A DNA stretch of 64,000 nt from an uncultured Oscillibacter sp. Its GTDB lineage: Bacteria > Bacillota > Clostridia > Oscillospirales > Oscillospiraceae. Shown here one piece after another: positions 53,921-62,637 of the stretch. The notes beneath the pieces were generated by a model that was not told where the DNA came from, searched no databases, and was given only the letters and a program-made list of their open reading frames with translations. Where the stretch lies: NCBI GenBank assembly GCA_910584995.1, contig CAJUDW010000002.1, positions 1 through 64,000 on the forward strand. Reading direction: 5' to 3'. Every line of letters starts with the position of its first letter. Position 1 is the first letter of the stretch. The position numbers and the translations under genes are program-made.

Positions 53921-55702
53921 ATGACACAAAACCGTACCCATACCTGCGGCGAACTCCGCGCCAGCCACGCCGGGCAGGAGGTCAAGCTATCCGGCTGGAT
54001 GGAGAACATCCGCATCGTCAGCGCGGGCCTCGCCTTCATCGTAATCCGGGACTTTTACGGCACCACCCAGGTGGTGGCGGAATCCGAGGAGATGGTAAAC
54101 ACCTTCAAAGCCATCAACAAGGAATCCACCATCAGCGTGGAAGGCACCGTCCGGGAACGGGACAGCAAAAACCCCAAGCAGCCCACCGGTGAGATTGAAA
54201 TCGTGCCGGAAAAGGTATCTGTCCTGGGCCGCTGCCGCCACAACGAATTGCCCTTCCAAATCAACCGCAGCCGGGAGGCCGACGAAGCCCAGCGGTTGAA
54301 ATACCGCTACCTGGATCTGCGGAACCCCGCCGTCAAGGACAATATCGTCCTGCGGTGCCAGGTGGTGGCCGCCCTGCGGCAGGCCATGACGGACCACGGC
54401 TTCCTGGAGATCACCACGCCGATTCTCACCGCCTCCTCCCCGGAGGGCGCCCGAGACTATCTGGTGCCCGCCCGGAACCACCCCGGCAAGTTCTATGCCC
54501 TGCCCCAGGCCCCCCAGCAGTTCAAGCAATTGCTGATGACCTCCGGCTTTGACCGTTACTTCCAAATTGCCCCCTGCTTCCGGGACGAGGACGCCCGGGC
54601 CGACCGCTCCCCCGGCGAGTTCTACCAGCTGGATATGGAGATGGCCTTTGCCAGCCAGGAGGACGTGTTCGCCGTACTGGAGGACGTGCTGCCTCCCATC
54701 TTCGCCAAATACGGCAAATACAATCAGGCCTCTTCCGCCCCCTTCCGGCGCATCGGATACCGGGAGGCCATGGAGACCTACGGTACCGACAAGCCCGACC
54801 TCCGGATTGACCTTCGGGTGCAGGACGCCGCCCCCGCCCTCGCCGGCTGCGGCTTCGGCCCCTTCGAGGGCGCGGAGGCCATAAAGGCCGTGGCGGTTAC
54901 GGATTTCCACGAGACCCGGAAATTCATTGACAAGACCCTGGCGGACGTGGAGGTCGTCTCCGGCGGAAAGCCCTACTGGTTCCGCCTGGATGAAAACGGG
55001 GAAATTGTGGGCGGCATCGCCAAATTTGTCCAACCCATTAAAGATACCGTCGTCCCCGCCCTGGGCCTGAAACCCAACACCTTCGTAGCCCTTTCCGCCG
55101 GTACCCTGGGCGCAGCCCAAAAGACCGCCGGAGTCCTGGTAAAAACCCTGGGGGCGGCCTGCCAGGGGCACATGGACAAGGAACGCTATGAGTTCTGCTG
55201 GATTGTGGACTTCCCCATGTACGAAATCGGGGAGGAATCCGGGGAACTGGAGTTCTGCCACAACCCCTTCTCCATGCCCTCCGGCGGGCTGGATATCCTG
55301 CTGAAGGCGGAACGTGGGGAGATCGATCCCCTCTCCATTACCGCCGACCAGTACGACCTGGTCTGCAACGGCGTGGAACTCAGTTCCGGCGCAGTGCGGA
55401 ACCACGACCCGGAGATTATGGTGAAGGCCTTCGAAATGGTGCGCCTGGGAGAAGAGGACGTAAAAGCCAAATTCCCCGCCATGTACAATGCTTTCACCTA
55501 CGGCGCGCCGCCCCACGCAGGCATCGCCCCCGGCGTAGACCGGATGGTCATGCTGCTGGCGGGAGAGGAGTCCATCCGGGAGATCATCCCCTTCCCCATG
55601 AACAAAAACGCCCAGGACGTGATGATGAGCGCCCCCGGTGAGGTAACGCAGAAGCAGCTGGATGAATTGCACATTGCCCTGGTACAGCCCAAAAATGGCT
55701 GA
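53921..55702 (+). CDS. aspS: Aspartyl-tRNA synthetase
   Basis: Charges tRNA-Asp (and possibly tRNA-Asn). The 593-residue bacterial-type enzyme has the N-terminal OB domain (1-110), motif 2 FQIAPCFRDEDARADRSPGEFYQLDMEMAF, the bacterial GAD insertion (about 290-400), and motif 3 GIAPGVDRMVMLLAGEESIREIIPFP. ATG at 53921 follows AAAGGAAG. The sequence does not settle whether it is discriminating. Confidence 0.96.
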   Translation: MTQNRTHTCGELRASHAGQEVKLSGWMENIRIVSAGLAFIVIRDFYGTTQVVAESEEMVNTFKAINKESTISVEGTVRERDSKNPKQPTGEIEIVPEKVSVLGRCRHNELPFQINRSREADEAQRLKYRYLDLRNPAVKDNIVLRCQVVAALRQAMTDHGFLEITTPILTASSPEGARDYLVPARNHPGKFYALPQAPQQFKQLLMTSGFDRYFQIAPCFRDEDARADRSPGEFYQLDMEMAFASQEDVFAVLEDVLPPIFAKYGKYNQASSAPFRRIGYREAMETYGTDKPDLRIDLRVQDAAPALAGCGFGPFEGAEAIKAVAVTDFHETRKFIDKTLADVEVVSGGKPYWFRLDENGEIVGGIAKFVQPIKDTVVPALGLKPNTFVALSAGTLGAAQKTAGVLVKTLGAACQGHMDKERYEFCWIVDFPMYEIGEESGELEFCHNPFSMPSGGLDILLKAERGEIDPLSITADQYDLVCNGVELSSGAVRNHDPEIMVKAFEMVRLGEEDVKAKFPAMYNAFTYGAPPHAGIAPGVDRMVMLLAGEESIREIIPFPMNKNAQDVMMSAPGEVTQKQLDELHIALVQPKNG

Positions 55703-55712
55703 TTCTTCCCGA

Positions 55713-55743
55713 AAGGGCCGATCCGGCGAGATCGGCCCTTTTC
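55713..55743 (+). terminator. Terminator of aspS
   Basis: AAGGGCCGATC / GATCGGCCCTT stem, loop CGGCGA, then TTTT. Confidence 0.9.
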
Positions 55744-55765
55744 ATCAAAATGAAAGGAGTTTCCC

Positions 55766-56929
55766 ATGGAAACGGAAAAACTCTATTATCAGGATCCGTT
55801 TATTCAATCCTTTCCCGCCCAGGTTCTGTCCTGCCAGGCGGCGGGTGAGGTCTGGAAGGTAGTCCTGGATCAAACCGCCTTTTTCCCGGAGGGCGGCGGA
55901 CAGCCTGCGGATCTGGGGATCCTGGGAGCCGTCCGGGTACTGGATGTCCATGAAAAGGACGGCGTGGTGGTGCACAGCTGCTCCGGCCCCCTGGCAGAGG
56001 GGGAAACTGTCATGGGCAAAATCGACTGGAACCGGCGTTTTGACCATATGCAGCAGCACTCCGGGGAACACGTCCTCAGCGGCATCCTCTGCGGGGACTA
56101 CCATTGCAGCAACGTAGGGTTCCACCTGGGGGCCGAGACCGTCACCATCGACTATAACGCAGACATCTCCTGGGAGCAGGCCCTGGCGGCGGAGGCCAAG
56201 GCCAACCGGATCATCTGGGAGAATCGGGAAGTGGAAATTACCTATCCCTCCCCGGCAGAACTGGAATCCCTGGAGTACCGCAGCAAAAAAGCCCTCACCG
56301 GGCAGGTACGCATTGTGACCTTCCCCGGAGCGGACTGCTGCGCCTGCTGCGGCACCCACGTAACCGCTACAGGGCAGGTGGGCCTTGTGAAAATCCTCTC
56401 CTGCCAGAAGTTCCGGGAGGGTGTCCGGATGGAGATCCTCTGCGGGGAGCGGGCGTTCCGGTACCTGGCGGAGGTCTACAGCCAGGCCAGGGACATAGCC
56501 CAGGGCCTCAGCGCAAAGCCCGCAGAAATTACCGCCGCCGTAGAGCGGGTAAAAGAGGAACTGGCCACCCTGAAAATCCGGACAGCCCATCTGGAGGAAC
56601 AGGTTTTCGCGGATATCGCCCGGGAAAATGCCGGGAAGGGAAACGTCCTCCTGTTCCAGGAGCCTCTGCGGCCCGACAGTGTGCGCCGCCTCTCCGACGC
56701 CGTGGCCAAGGCCTGCGGCGGCCTTTCCGCGGTCTTTGCCGGGGAGGGGGATCACTTCGCCTATGCCCTTGTCAGGGCGGACGCCGCAGATATCTCCCCG
56801 CTGGTAAAGGCCCTGAACGCCGCCCTCCGGGGCCGGGGCGGCGGGCGGAACGGTTTTGCCCAGGGCAGTGTGCAGGCATCCCAAAAGGAAATCGAAGGAT
56901 TTTTCCAAGCCCAAAAGGAGGCCCTATGA
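55766..56929 (+). CDS. AlaX-type alanyl-tRNA editing hydrolase with DHHA1 domain
   Basis: Free-standing editing protein that deacylates mischarged Ser- or Gly-tRNA-Ala. The 387-residue protein has the N-terminal barrel (TAFFPEGGGQPADLG), zinc motif HMQQHSGEHVLS, the second zinc motif CCACCGTHVTATGQVG, a coiled linker (245-285) and a DHHA1 domain (300-375) ending GRGGGRNGFAQGSVQA, as in the C-terminus of alanyl-tRNA synthetase. ATG follows AAAGGAG. It overlaps the next gene by four bases. Confidence 0.9.
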   Translation: METEKLYYQDPFIQSFPAQVLSCQAAGEVWKVVLDQTAFFPEGGGQPADLGILGAVRVLDVHEKDGVVVHSCSGPLAEGETVMGKIDWNRRFDHMQQHSGEHVLSGILCGDYHCSNVGFHLGAETVTIDYNADISWEQALAAEAKANRIIWENREVEITYPSPAELESLEYRSKKALTGQVRIVTFPGADCCACCGTHVTATGQVGLVKILSCQKFREGVRMEILCGERAFRYLAEVYSQARDIAQGLSAKPAEITAAVERVKEELATLKIRTAHLEEQVFADIARENAGKGNVLLFQEPLRPDSVRRLSDAVAKACGGLSAVFAGEGDHFAYALVRADAADISPLVKALNAALRGRGGGRNGFAQGSVQASQKEIEGFFQAQKEAL

Positions 56930-57234
56930 CTTACGTACTGGTGGAGTGGGAACACGAGGAAGAGGACGAGCCCTATCAAATCTACTCCGAATTGGACAGT
57001 TGCCGCCGGGAGACCCGGAAAGTGGAATTTTACAAAAACGGCCTTGTCTTTTCCTACGGCGGGGAACGGGGGAACCTGGACGCCCTGTCCAAGGCCCCTT
57101 TCCCGGAGGATCTGCGATCCATCTCCCTGGAACACGAGGGCATGACCGCCCAGACGGTCTCCCCCGCCCATTTCTACGAAATCTGGAACCAGGCCCAGGA
57201 GCGGCCGGACGGGTTCATGGGGATGTTCTTTTAA
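56926..57234 (+). CDS. Small acidic protein of unknown function
   Basis: Not firmly recognised. The 102-residue protein YVLVEWEHEEEDEPYQIYSELDSCRRETRKVEFYKNGLVFSYG resembles small proteins of the DUF6881 type (V-x-W-x-H then ELD-x2-R-x-E-x-RKVE), but this is from memory. It overlaps the editing-protein gene by four bases (ATGA) and is followed by a two-way terminator. No membrane segment or catalytic motif is seen. Confidence 0.7.
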   Translation: MTYVLVEWEHEEEDEPYQIYSELDSCRRETRKVEFYKNGLVFSYGGERGNLDALSKAPFPEDLRSISLEHEGMTAQTVSPAHFYEIWNQAQERPDGFMGMFF

Positions 57235-57237
57235 AAA

Positions 57238-57271
57238 ATACCCGCCCTCAGTTACCTGAAGGGCGGGTATT
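57238..57271. terminator. Bidirectional terminator before glyS
   Basis: ATACCCGCCCT / AGGGCGGGTAT with an 11-base loop; A-rich and T-rich flanks suit both convergent genes. Confidence 0.9.
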
Positions 57272-57286
57272 CCTTCGCAAAAAGCA

Positions 57287-58711
57287 TCAATAGGCCAGCT
57301 TTTCAGCCAGATACGCCTTAAGTTGATCAATGGGAATCCGGACCTGGCCCATGGTGTCCCGATCCCGGACGGTGACGCAGTTGTCCCCGGCCTTTTCGGC
57401 GTCGCCCACAGTGTCAAAGTCTACCGTGATACAGTAGGGCGTGCCAATCTCGTCCTCCCGGCGGTAACGTTTGCCGATGGAGCCGGTGTCGTCGTAATCC
57501 ACCATCCACTCCTTGGCCAGTTCCTGCTGGATCTCCCGGGCCTTGTCCCCCAGCTTCTTGGAGAGGGGCAGTACGGCGGCCTTGAAGGGGGCCAGGGCCG
57601 GATGGAACCGCAGGACGGTACGGACATCGTTCTTGTCGGGATCCACAACTTCCTCGTCATAGGCCTCCACCAGGAAAGCCAGGGCCACCCGATCCGCACC
57701 CAGGGAGGGCTCGATAACATAGGGGATGAACCGCTCGCCGGACTCCTGGTCGAAATAGGTCTGATCCTTGCCGGAAGTAGTCTGATGGGCATTCAGGTCG
57801 AAATTGGTGCGGCTGGCCACGCCCCACAGTTCGCCCCAGTCGGTGAAGGGGAAGGCGTACTCAAAGTCGGTAGTGGCGTTGGAATAGTGGGAAAGTTCCT
57901 CCTGCTCGTGATCCCGAAGACGGAGGTTCCCGTCTTTCATGTTCAGGCCCAGCAGCCACTCGTGGCAGAACTTCTTCCAGTAGGCAAACCACTCCAGTTC
58001 TGTGCCGGGCTTGCAGAAAAACTCCAGTTCCATCTGCTCAAATTCCCGGGTGCGGAAAGTGAAGTTGCCGGGGGTAATCTCATTACGGAAGGACTTTCCG
58101 ATCTGGCAGACGCCGAAGGGCAGCTTCCGGCGGGTAGTCCGCTGGACATTCTGGAAGTTGACAAAAATGCCCTGGGCGGTTTCAGGCCGCAGATACACGG
58201 TGTTCTTGGCATCCTCGGTAACACCCTGGAAGGTCTTGAACATCAGGTTGAACTGGCGGATATCGGTCCAGCTGTGCTTGCCGCAGGAGGGGCAGGGAAT
58301 CTGGTGCTCCTCCACAAATTCCTTCATCTGGGCCTGGGTCATGGCGTCCACGCTGTGGCCCAGGCCGAAATTGTTCTCCTGGCACCAATCCTCAATCACT
58401 TTATCAGCCCGGAACCGCTCATGGCACTCCTTGCAGTCCATCAGGGGATCGGAAAAGCCGCCCACGTGGCCGGAGGCCACCCAGACCTGGGGATTCATCA
58501 AAATGGCGGCGTCCAAGCCCACGTTGTAGGGGTTCTCCTGAACGAATTTCTTCCACCAGGCCTTTTTGATGTTGTTTTTCAGTTCCACACCCAAGGGGCC
58601 GTAGTCCCATGTGTTGGCCAATCCGCCGTAGATTTCGCTGCCGGGGAAAATAAAGCCCCGGCCCTTGCAGAGGGCCACAATTTTGTCCATGCTTTTCTGC
58701 TTGTTGTCCAT
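57287..58711 (-). CDS. glyS: Glycyl-tRNA synthetase, single-chain (dimeric) type
   Basis: Charges tRNA-Gly. The 474-residue class II enzyme begins with FIFPGSEIYGGLANTWDYGPLGVELKNNIKKAWWKKFV, has motif 2 FGVCQIGKSFRNEITPGNFTFRTREFEQMELEFF, and motif 3 VIEPSLGADRVALAFLVEAY plus a C-terminal anticodon-binding domain. ATG at 58711 is preferred because AAGGAG stands eight bases before it; an in-frame ATG at 58717 is too close. The upstream PEBP gene and T-box leader are on the same strand. Confidence 0.96.
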   Translation of the reverse strand: MDNKQKSMDKIVALCKGRGFIFPGSEIYGGLANTWDYGPLGVELKNNIKKAWWKKFVQENPYNVGLDAAILMNPQVWVASGHVGGFSDPLMDCKECHERFRADKVIEDWCQENNFGLGHSVDAMTQAQMKEFVEEHQIPCPSCGKHSWTDIRQFNLMFKTFQGVTEDAKNTVYLRPETAQGIFVNFQNVQRTTRRKLPFGVCQIGKSFRNEITPGNFTFRTREFEQMELEFFCKPGTELEWFAYWKKFCHEWLLGLNMKDGNLRLRDHEQEELSHYSNATTDFEYAFPFTDWGELWGVASRTNFDLNAHQTTSGKDQTYFDQESGERFIPYVIEPSLGADRVALAFLVEAYDEEVVDPDKNDVRTVLRFHPALAPFKAAVLPLSKKLGDKAREIQQELAKEWMVDYDDTGSIGKRYRREDEIGTPYCITVDFDTVGDAEKAGDNCVTVRDRDTMGQVRIPIDQLKAYLAEKLAY

Positions 58712-58771
58712 TGTCATATCTCCTTATTAAAATAGTCTTTCATATCCATTTGCCGCGCCGTCAAACAGCCT

Positions 58772-59236
58772 TTACGGAAACTGCGCCGTCAGGATCCCTT
58801 TCCGGAGGATATGCCCAGCCGCACCCTTCAGAAAGGCCCGCTTTCCGGCCCACAGCGGCAGATCCGGCAAAAGGGTGTCCAGGGCATACACGGTGAAGCG
58901 GTAACGGTGGGGGCCCCCGCATCGTGGAGGCTTCGGGCCCGCATAGCGGAAGAGGCCGTAAGCCGCCCCCTGCCGGGCGCCGCTGGGAAGCTTCCTCCCC
59001 GGCAACAGGTTCCCGGGAATCCGATCCCCAGCAGGCAGGTTCCAGGCAACCCAATGGGTAAAGCCTTTGACTGGATGGCTCAAGTCCTCCAGCGTCACTG
59101 CCAGGGCCTCAGTTTCCGGCGGCAGGTTCTCTAGCCGGAATTCCGGGGATCGGTCTTCCCCATACCCGGTATACTCTTTGGGGAACACCCCGCCGTTTTC
59201 CAGCCCCGGGCAAACCAACCTCAGCATCTCCTCCAT
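58772..59236 (-). CDS. PEBP/YbhB family protein
   Basis: Phosphatidylethanolamine-binding / Raf-kinase-inhibitor-like fold of 154 residues. Family marks are YTGYGEDRSPEFRLENLPPETEALAVTLEDL, GFTHWVAWNLP and RYAGPKPPRCGGPHRYRFTVYALD, which line the small ligand pocket. Bacterial members have no settled role. It starts 13 bases after the T-box terminator and ends 60 bases before glyS with no clear terminator between, so it appears to be the first gene of a glycine-responsive mRNA. Confidence 0.87.
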   Translation of the reverse strand: MEEMLRLVCPGLENGGVFPKEYTGYGEDRSPEFRLENLPPETEALAVTLEDLSHPVKGFTHWVAWNLPAGDRIPGNLLPGRKLPSGARQGAAYGLFRYAGPKPPRCGGPHRYRFTVYALDTLLPDLPLWAGKRAFLKGAAGHILRKGILTAQFP

Positions 59237-59248
59237 AGCGCCCCTCCC

Positions 59249-59485
59249 AAAAAAGAAAACGCCCCAAGCCTCCCGGCTCAGGGCGAACGGTTCCCGTCCG
59301 CGGTCCCACCTGCATTCGTGTCCTCAGGACACGCACTTTTCCCTGATAACGGCAGATCCCGGCGGGGCATTTCCGCCCCGCGGCTCCCGGGCGCCTTCTC
59401 CCCTTCCCCGCCAGGGCTTTCACCAGCCGCCCTGTCTCTTCACCGGGGCCATGGGGATACTCCTCCCGTTCACAGCCTTTGATCG
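59249..59485 (-). promoter_or_regulatory. T-box riboswitch leader of the PEBP-glyS unit
   Basis: On the minus strand the T-box sequence GGTGGGACCGCG (59310-59299) is followed by a terminator (59285-59249: GCCCTGAGCCGGGAGGCTTGGGGC then TTTTCTTTTTT). Stem I marks are AGAGACAGGGCGG and GCTGGTGAAAGCC, as in known T-boxes. A GGC glycine codon occurs at 59395-59393 (GAGAAGGCGCCC) where a specifier could lie. Terminator and antiterminator overlap in the usual way. Confidence 0.87.
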
Positions 59486-59491
59486 TCTGCC

Positions 59492-59520
59492 ACTGTATCA
59501 TGTTCCGGGGGGAATGTCAA
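59492..59520 (-). promoter_or_regulatory. Promoter of the T-box-PEBP-glyS unit
   Basis: Consensus TTGACA (59520-59515), 17-base spacer, TACAGT (59497-59492); start near 59485. Confidence 0.85.
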
Positions 59521-59594
59521 GGGCAGAATTCTCCCCATCCGCCGCCGGAGGCCCATCCTATAGCAGGCTCTTTTAAAAAAACAGGAAATCCACC

Positions 59595-59638
59595 TTTACA
59601 AGCAGTATCCTTTTTGGTAAACTATACGTCGCGTATAG
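59595..59638 (+). promoter_or_regulatory. Promoter and operator of the HTH-lepA unit
   Basis: TTTACA (59595-59600), 17-base spacer, TAAACT (59618-59623), overlapped by a perfect inverted repeat CTATACG-TCG-CGTATAG (59622-59638). The palindrome over the start point fits binding by the encoded HTH protein. Confidence 0.7.
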
Positions 59639-59678
59639 AGAACTCCGGCAGACCGCCGGACATAAAGGAGATAGAGAA

Positions 59679-60380
59679 ATGGCCTCTGAATTTTCCCGCA
59701 CACTGTCCCTGCTGCGGGCAGAACGGGGTGTCAGCCAGCGCACTGCCGCCAAGGATCTGGGCATCTCCCAGGCGCTGCTGTCCCACTATGAAAACGGCAT
59801 CCGGGAGCCGGGCCTCCCCTTTGTGGTAAGGGCCTGCGACTACTACAATGTCTCCGCCGACTTCATCCTGGGCCGCACCCTCTCCCGTGAGGGCAGCATG
59901 CTGACCTCCGAGGAAATCCTGAACGCCGCCGAGCCGGGGAACATCCTCCAGGGCAGCATCATGGCAACCCTCCAAAGCAAGCTGCTGGCAGGGGCCGTTG
60001 GGGTGCTGTTCGGCCTTCTGGGCAAGCTGGGGGACAAAACCGCCATCAACGCCGCAGCCGCCTACATCTCCGACGGGGTGTACCAGCTGTACCGGCACCT
60101 GTACCGCTCCGCCGGGGCCAATGAAAGCTATTTCTCCCTGGATCCTTCCGCCTGCACCATGGGCCTTGCCGGGGCCGATATGAAACTTGCCGAAGCGGCC
60201 TACGTCCGGGCCCTCCGGGCCCAGTCGTCCCAAAAGGCGGAATTCCCGGATCTCAGCCCCCAGGCCCTGAAAGACGCCTATCCCGGCCGCTGCCAGAGCC
60301 TGACCCAAATCCTCAGCACCACCGATGCCCGCCTGAACGGCCTGCTGGATAGCAATGTCAACGGAGGTACTTCCAAATGA
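59679..60380 (+). CDS. XRE-family transcriptional regulator
   Basis: A 233-residue protein with an N-terminal Cro/CI helix-turn-helix (LRAERGVSQRTAAKDLGISQALLSHYENGIREP, about 12-46) and a helical C-terminal domain of about 150 residues that I do not recognise, with a glycine/leucine-rich stretch (KLLAGAVGVLFGLLGKLGDK). RBS AAGGAG lies before the ATG. It overlaps lepA by four bases (ATGA), so the regulator and elongation factor 4 share an mRNA. Likely autoregulated by the palindrome at 59622-59638. Confidence 0.87.
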   Translation: MASEFSRTLSLLRAERGVSQRTAAKDLGISQALLSHYENGIREPGLPFVVRACDYYNVSADFILGRTLSREGSMLTSEEILNAAEPGNILQGSIMATLQSKLLAGAVGVLFGLLGKLGDKTAINAAAAYISDGVYQLYRHLYRSAGANESYFSLDPSACTMGLAGADMKLAEAAYVRALRAQSSQKAEFPDLSPQALKDAYPGRCQSLTQILSTTDARLNGLLDSNVNGGTSK

Positions 60381-62182
60381 GCAATCAGAAAAATATCCGG
60401 AATTTCAGCATCATCGCCCATATTGACCACGGCAAGTCCACCCTGTCTGACCGGCTCATCGAAAAATGCGGTGCCGTGTCCCAGCGTGAAATGGAAAGCC
60501 AGCTGCTGGACAACATGGATCTGGAGCGGGAACGGGGCATCACCATCAAGGCCAGGGCTGTCCGCCTCCGCTACAAAGCCGCAGACGGGGAAACCTACGA
60601 TCTGAACCTCATCGACACCCCCGGCCACGTGGACTTCAACTACGAGGTCTCCCGTTCACTGGCCGCCTGTGAGGGCGCCGTGCTGGTAGTGGACTCCACG
60701 CAGGGCGTAGAAGCCCAAACCCTGGCCAATACGTACCTGGCTATGGAACACGACTTGGAGATCCTGCCGGTTTTCAACAAAATTGACCTTCCCGCAGCAA
60801 ATCCCCAGCAGTCCAAGCAGGAAGTGGAAGACATCATCGGCCTCCCGGCCATGGACGCGCCGGAAATCTCCGCCAAAATGGGCGTGAACATTGACGCGGT
60901 ACTGGAGGACATTGTGAAACATGTCCCGCCTCCCAAGGGGGATCCGGACGCGCCCCTGAAAGCCCTGATTTTCGACAGCCAGTACGACAGCTACCGGGGC
61001 GTCATCGTCTACATGCGCCTGATGGAGGGCAGCCTCCGGACAGGGCAGACGGTGAAAATGATCGCCTCCGGCGCGTCCTATCAGGTACTGGAATGCGGGC
61101 ACCTGCTGCCCCTTGGCATGGAGCCCTGCGAGAGCCTCTCTGCCGGGGAGGTAGGTTATTTCACCGCCAGCATCAAAAACGTGAAGGACACCCGGGTGGG
61201 CGACACGGTAACTGACGCTGCCAACCCCACGGCGGAGGCCCTTCCCGGCTACCGCCCTGTGCAGTCCATGGTTTACTGCGGCATTTACACAGAAGACGGC
61301 TCCAAATACCCTGACCTACGGGACGCCCTGGAAAAACTCCAGCTGAACGATGCCTCCCTCTCCTTTGAGCCGGAGAGTTCCGTGGCCTTGGGCTTCGGGT
61401 TCCGCTGCGGCTTTTTGGGCATGCTCCACATGGAGGTCATCCAGGAACGGCTGGAGCGGGAGTTTGACCTGGATCTGGTGACCACCCTGCCCTCCGTCAT
61501 TTACCACGTCTACAAATCCGACGGCTCCTTGGTAAAGGTGGACAATCCCCACAATTATCCGGATCCGGCCTCCATCGAACGGGCGGAGGAGCCCTATGTC
61601 AAGGTCTCCATCATCTCTCCCAACGACTACGTAGGCAACATCATGCCCATGTGCCAGGACCGGCGGGGGGAGTTCAAGGATATGCAGTACCTGGACACCC
61701 ACCTGGTGGAACTCCATTACCAAATGCCCCTCAATGAGATCATCTATGACTTTTTCGACACCCTGAAGGCCAACACAAAAGGCTACGCCTCCCTGGACTA
61801 TGAGCTTTCCGGCTACCGGCCCAGCGATCTGGTGAAGGTGGATCTGCTCCTGAACGGCGGGCAGGTGGACGCCCTCAGCTTCATCGCCCACAAAGACAAG
61901 GCCTATCCCCGGGCCAGGAAACTGTGCGAAAAGCTGAAGGAGAACATCCCCCGCCAGCTGTTTGAGGTGCCTATCCAGGCGGCCATCGGCGGGCGGGTCA
62001 TCGCCCGGGAAACGGTCAAGGCCATGCGGAAGGACGTGCTGGCCAAGTGCTACGGCGGCGACATCACCCGGAAGAAGAAGCTGCTGGAAAAGCAGAAAGA
62101 GGGCAAAAAGAAGATGCGATCTCTCGGGACTGTACAGATCCCAACAGAAGCTTTCCTCGCTGTCCTCAAGCTGGATGAATAG
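60377..62182 (+). CDS. lepA: Elongation factor 4 (back-translocase)
   Basis: Ribosome-dependent GTPase. The 601-residue protein has G1 AHIDHGKSTL, G2 RERGITIK, G3 DTPGHVDF, G4 NKIDLP, domains II-IV and the LepA-specific C-terminal domain ending KKKMRSLGTVQIPTEAFLAVLKLDE. ATG overlaps the stop of the HTH gene. The last 25 codons and stop lie between 16-base inverted repeats (62098-62113 and 62195-62210), and a diverged copy of this tail follows 240 bases on. Confidence 0.96.
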   Translation: MSNQKNIRNFSIIAHIDHGKSTLSDRLIEKCGAVSQREMESQLLDNMDLERERGITIKARAVRLRYKAADGETYDLNLIDTPGHVDFNYEVSRSLAACEGAVLVVDSTQGVEAQTLANTYLAMEHDLEILPVFNKIDLPAANPQQSKQEVEDIIGLPAMDAPEISAKMGVNIDAVLEDIVKHVPPPKGDPDAPLKALIFDSQYDSYRGVIVYMRLMEGSLRTGQTVKMIASGASYQVLECGHLLPLGMEPCESLSAGEVGYFTASIKNVKDTRVGDTVTDAANPTAEALPGYRPVQSMVYCGIYTEDGSKYPDLRDALEKLQLNDASLSFEPESSVALGFGFRCGFLGMLHMEVIQERLEREFDLDLVTTLPSVIYHVYKSDGSLVKVDNPHNYPDPASIERAEEPYVKVSIISPNDYVGNIMPMCQDRRGEFKDMQYLDTHLVELHYQMPLNEIIYDFFDTLKANTKGYASLDYELSGYRPSDLVKVDLLLNGGQVDALSFIAHKDKAYPRARKLCEKLKENIPRQLFEVPIQAAIGGRVIARETVKAMRKDVLAKCYGGDITRKKKLLEKQKEGKKKMRSLGTVQIPTEAFLAVLKLDE

Positions 62183-62270
62183 AACCTGGAGCAGCTTCTT
62201 TTTGCCCTCTGCGAACACATGTGAGCCGCCGCGCCTGCGGCGTACAAGCGTTTTGCTTTGCAAAACCTTG
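62104..62270 (+). repeat. Tandem duplication of the lepA 3' end, first copy
   Basis: From the last codons of lepA through its stop and 3' hairpin region. It aligns without gaps to 62344-62510 at an offset of exactly 240 bases. Followed by a terminator-like hairpin at 62272-62299 (ACCGGGC/GCCCGGT then TTTTATT). Confidence 0.92.
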
Positions 62271-62314
62271 TACCGGGCGGGCTCCGCCTGCCCGGTTTTA
62301 TTCTGATACCGGGG

Positions 62315-62341
62315 CCCCGCAAAATCCTGGATTTTGCGGGG
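62315..62341. other. Near-perfect palindrome between the two lepA tails
   Basis: 13-base arms CCCCGCAAAATCC / GGATTTTGCGGGG around a single T, ending two bases before the second lepA tail copy. Confidence 0.7.
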
Positions 62342-62343
62342 TT

Positions 62344-62510
62344 CAAAAAGAAGATGCGGTCTTTGGGTACGGTACAGATTCCCACAGAAGCTTTCCTCGC
62401 CGTCCTCAAGCTGGATGAATAGAACCCGGAGCATCTTCTTTTTTCCCTCTGCGAACGTATGCGAGCCGCCGCGCCTACGGCGTACAAGCGTTTTATCTTG
62501 CAAAATCCCG
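62344..62510 (+). pseudogene. Second, orphan copy of the lepA C-terminal codons
   Basis: Encodes the same 22 residues MRSLGTVQIPTEAFLAVLKLDE and stop as the end of lepA, also preceded by KKK codons, but without any start or upstream lepA body. All eight base changes in this coding part are synonymous (seven codons). The sequence after the stop is also copied with about one change in eight. It cannot be translated on its own from a proper start except by the internal ATG. Confidence 0.88.
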
Positions 62511-62543
62511 AAACGGGCCGGCCTCAAAGCCGGCCCGTTTTTT
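62511..62543 (+). terminator. Terminator after the duplicated lepA tail
   Basis: AAACGGGCCGGC / GCCGGCCCGTTT with loop CTCAAA then TTT. Confidence 0.92.
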
Positions 62544-62637
62544 GGAAATCCCCGGCTGCGGCAGGCTTTTTGCAAAAACGCACAAAAAGTAGTACCTCTT
62601 TTTTCAAAAACTCTATGTCGAAATCTCCCAGAAACGA

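Noticed and set aside
53987..55672. 561-codon open frame on the minus strand
   Set aside because: Antisense to aspS.
62050..62487. Minus-strand open frames across the two lepA tails with repeated peptide
   Set aside because: The repetition comes from the 240-bp duplication read backwards; no start signals.
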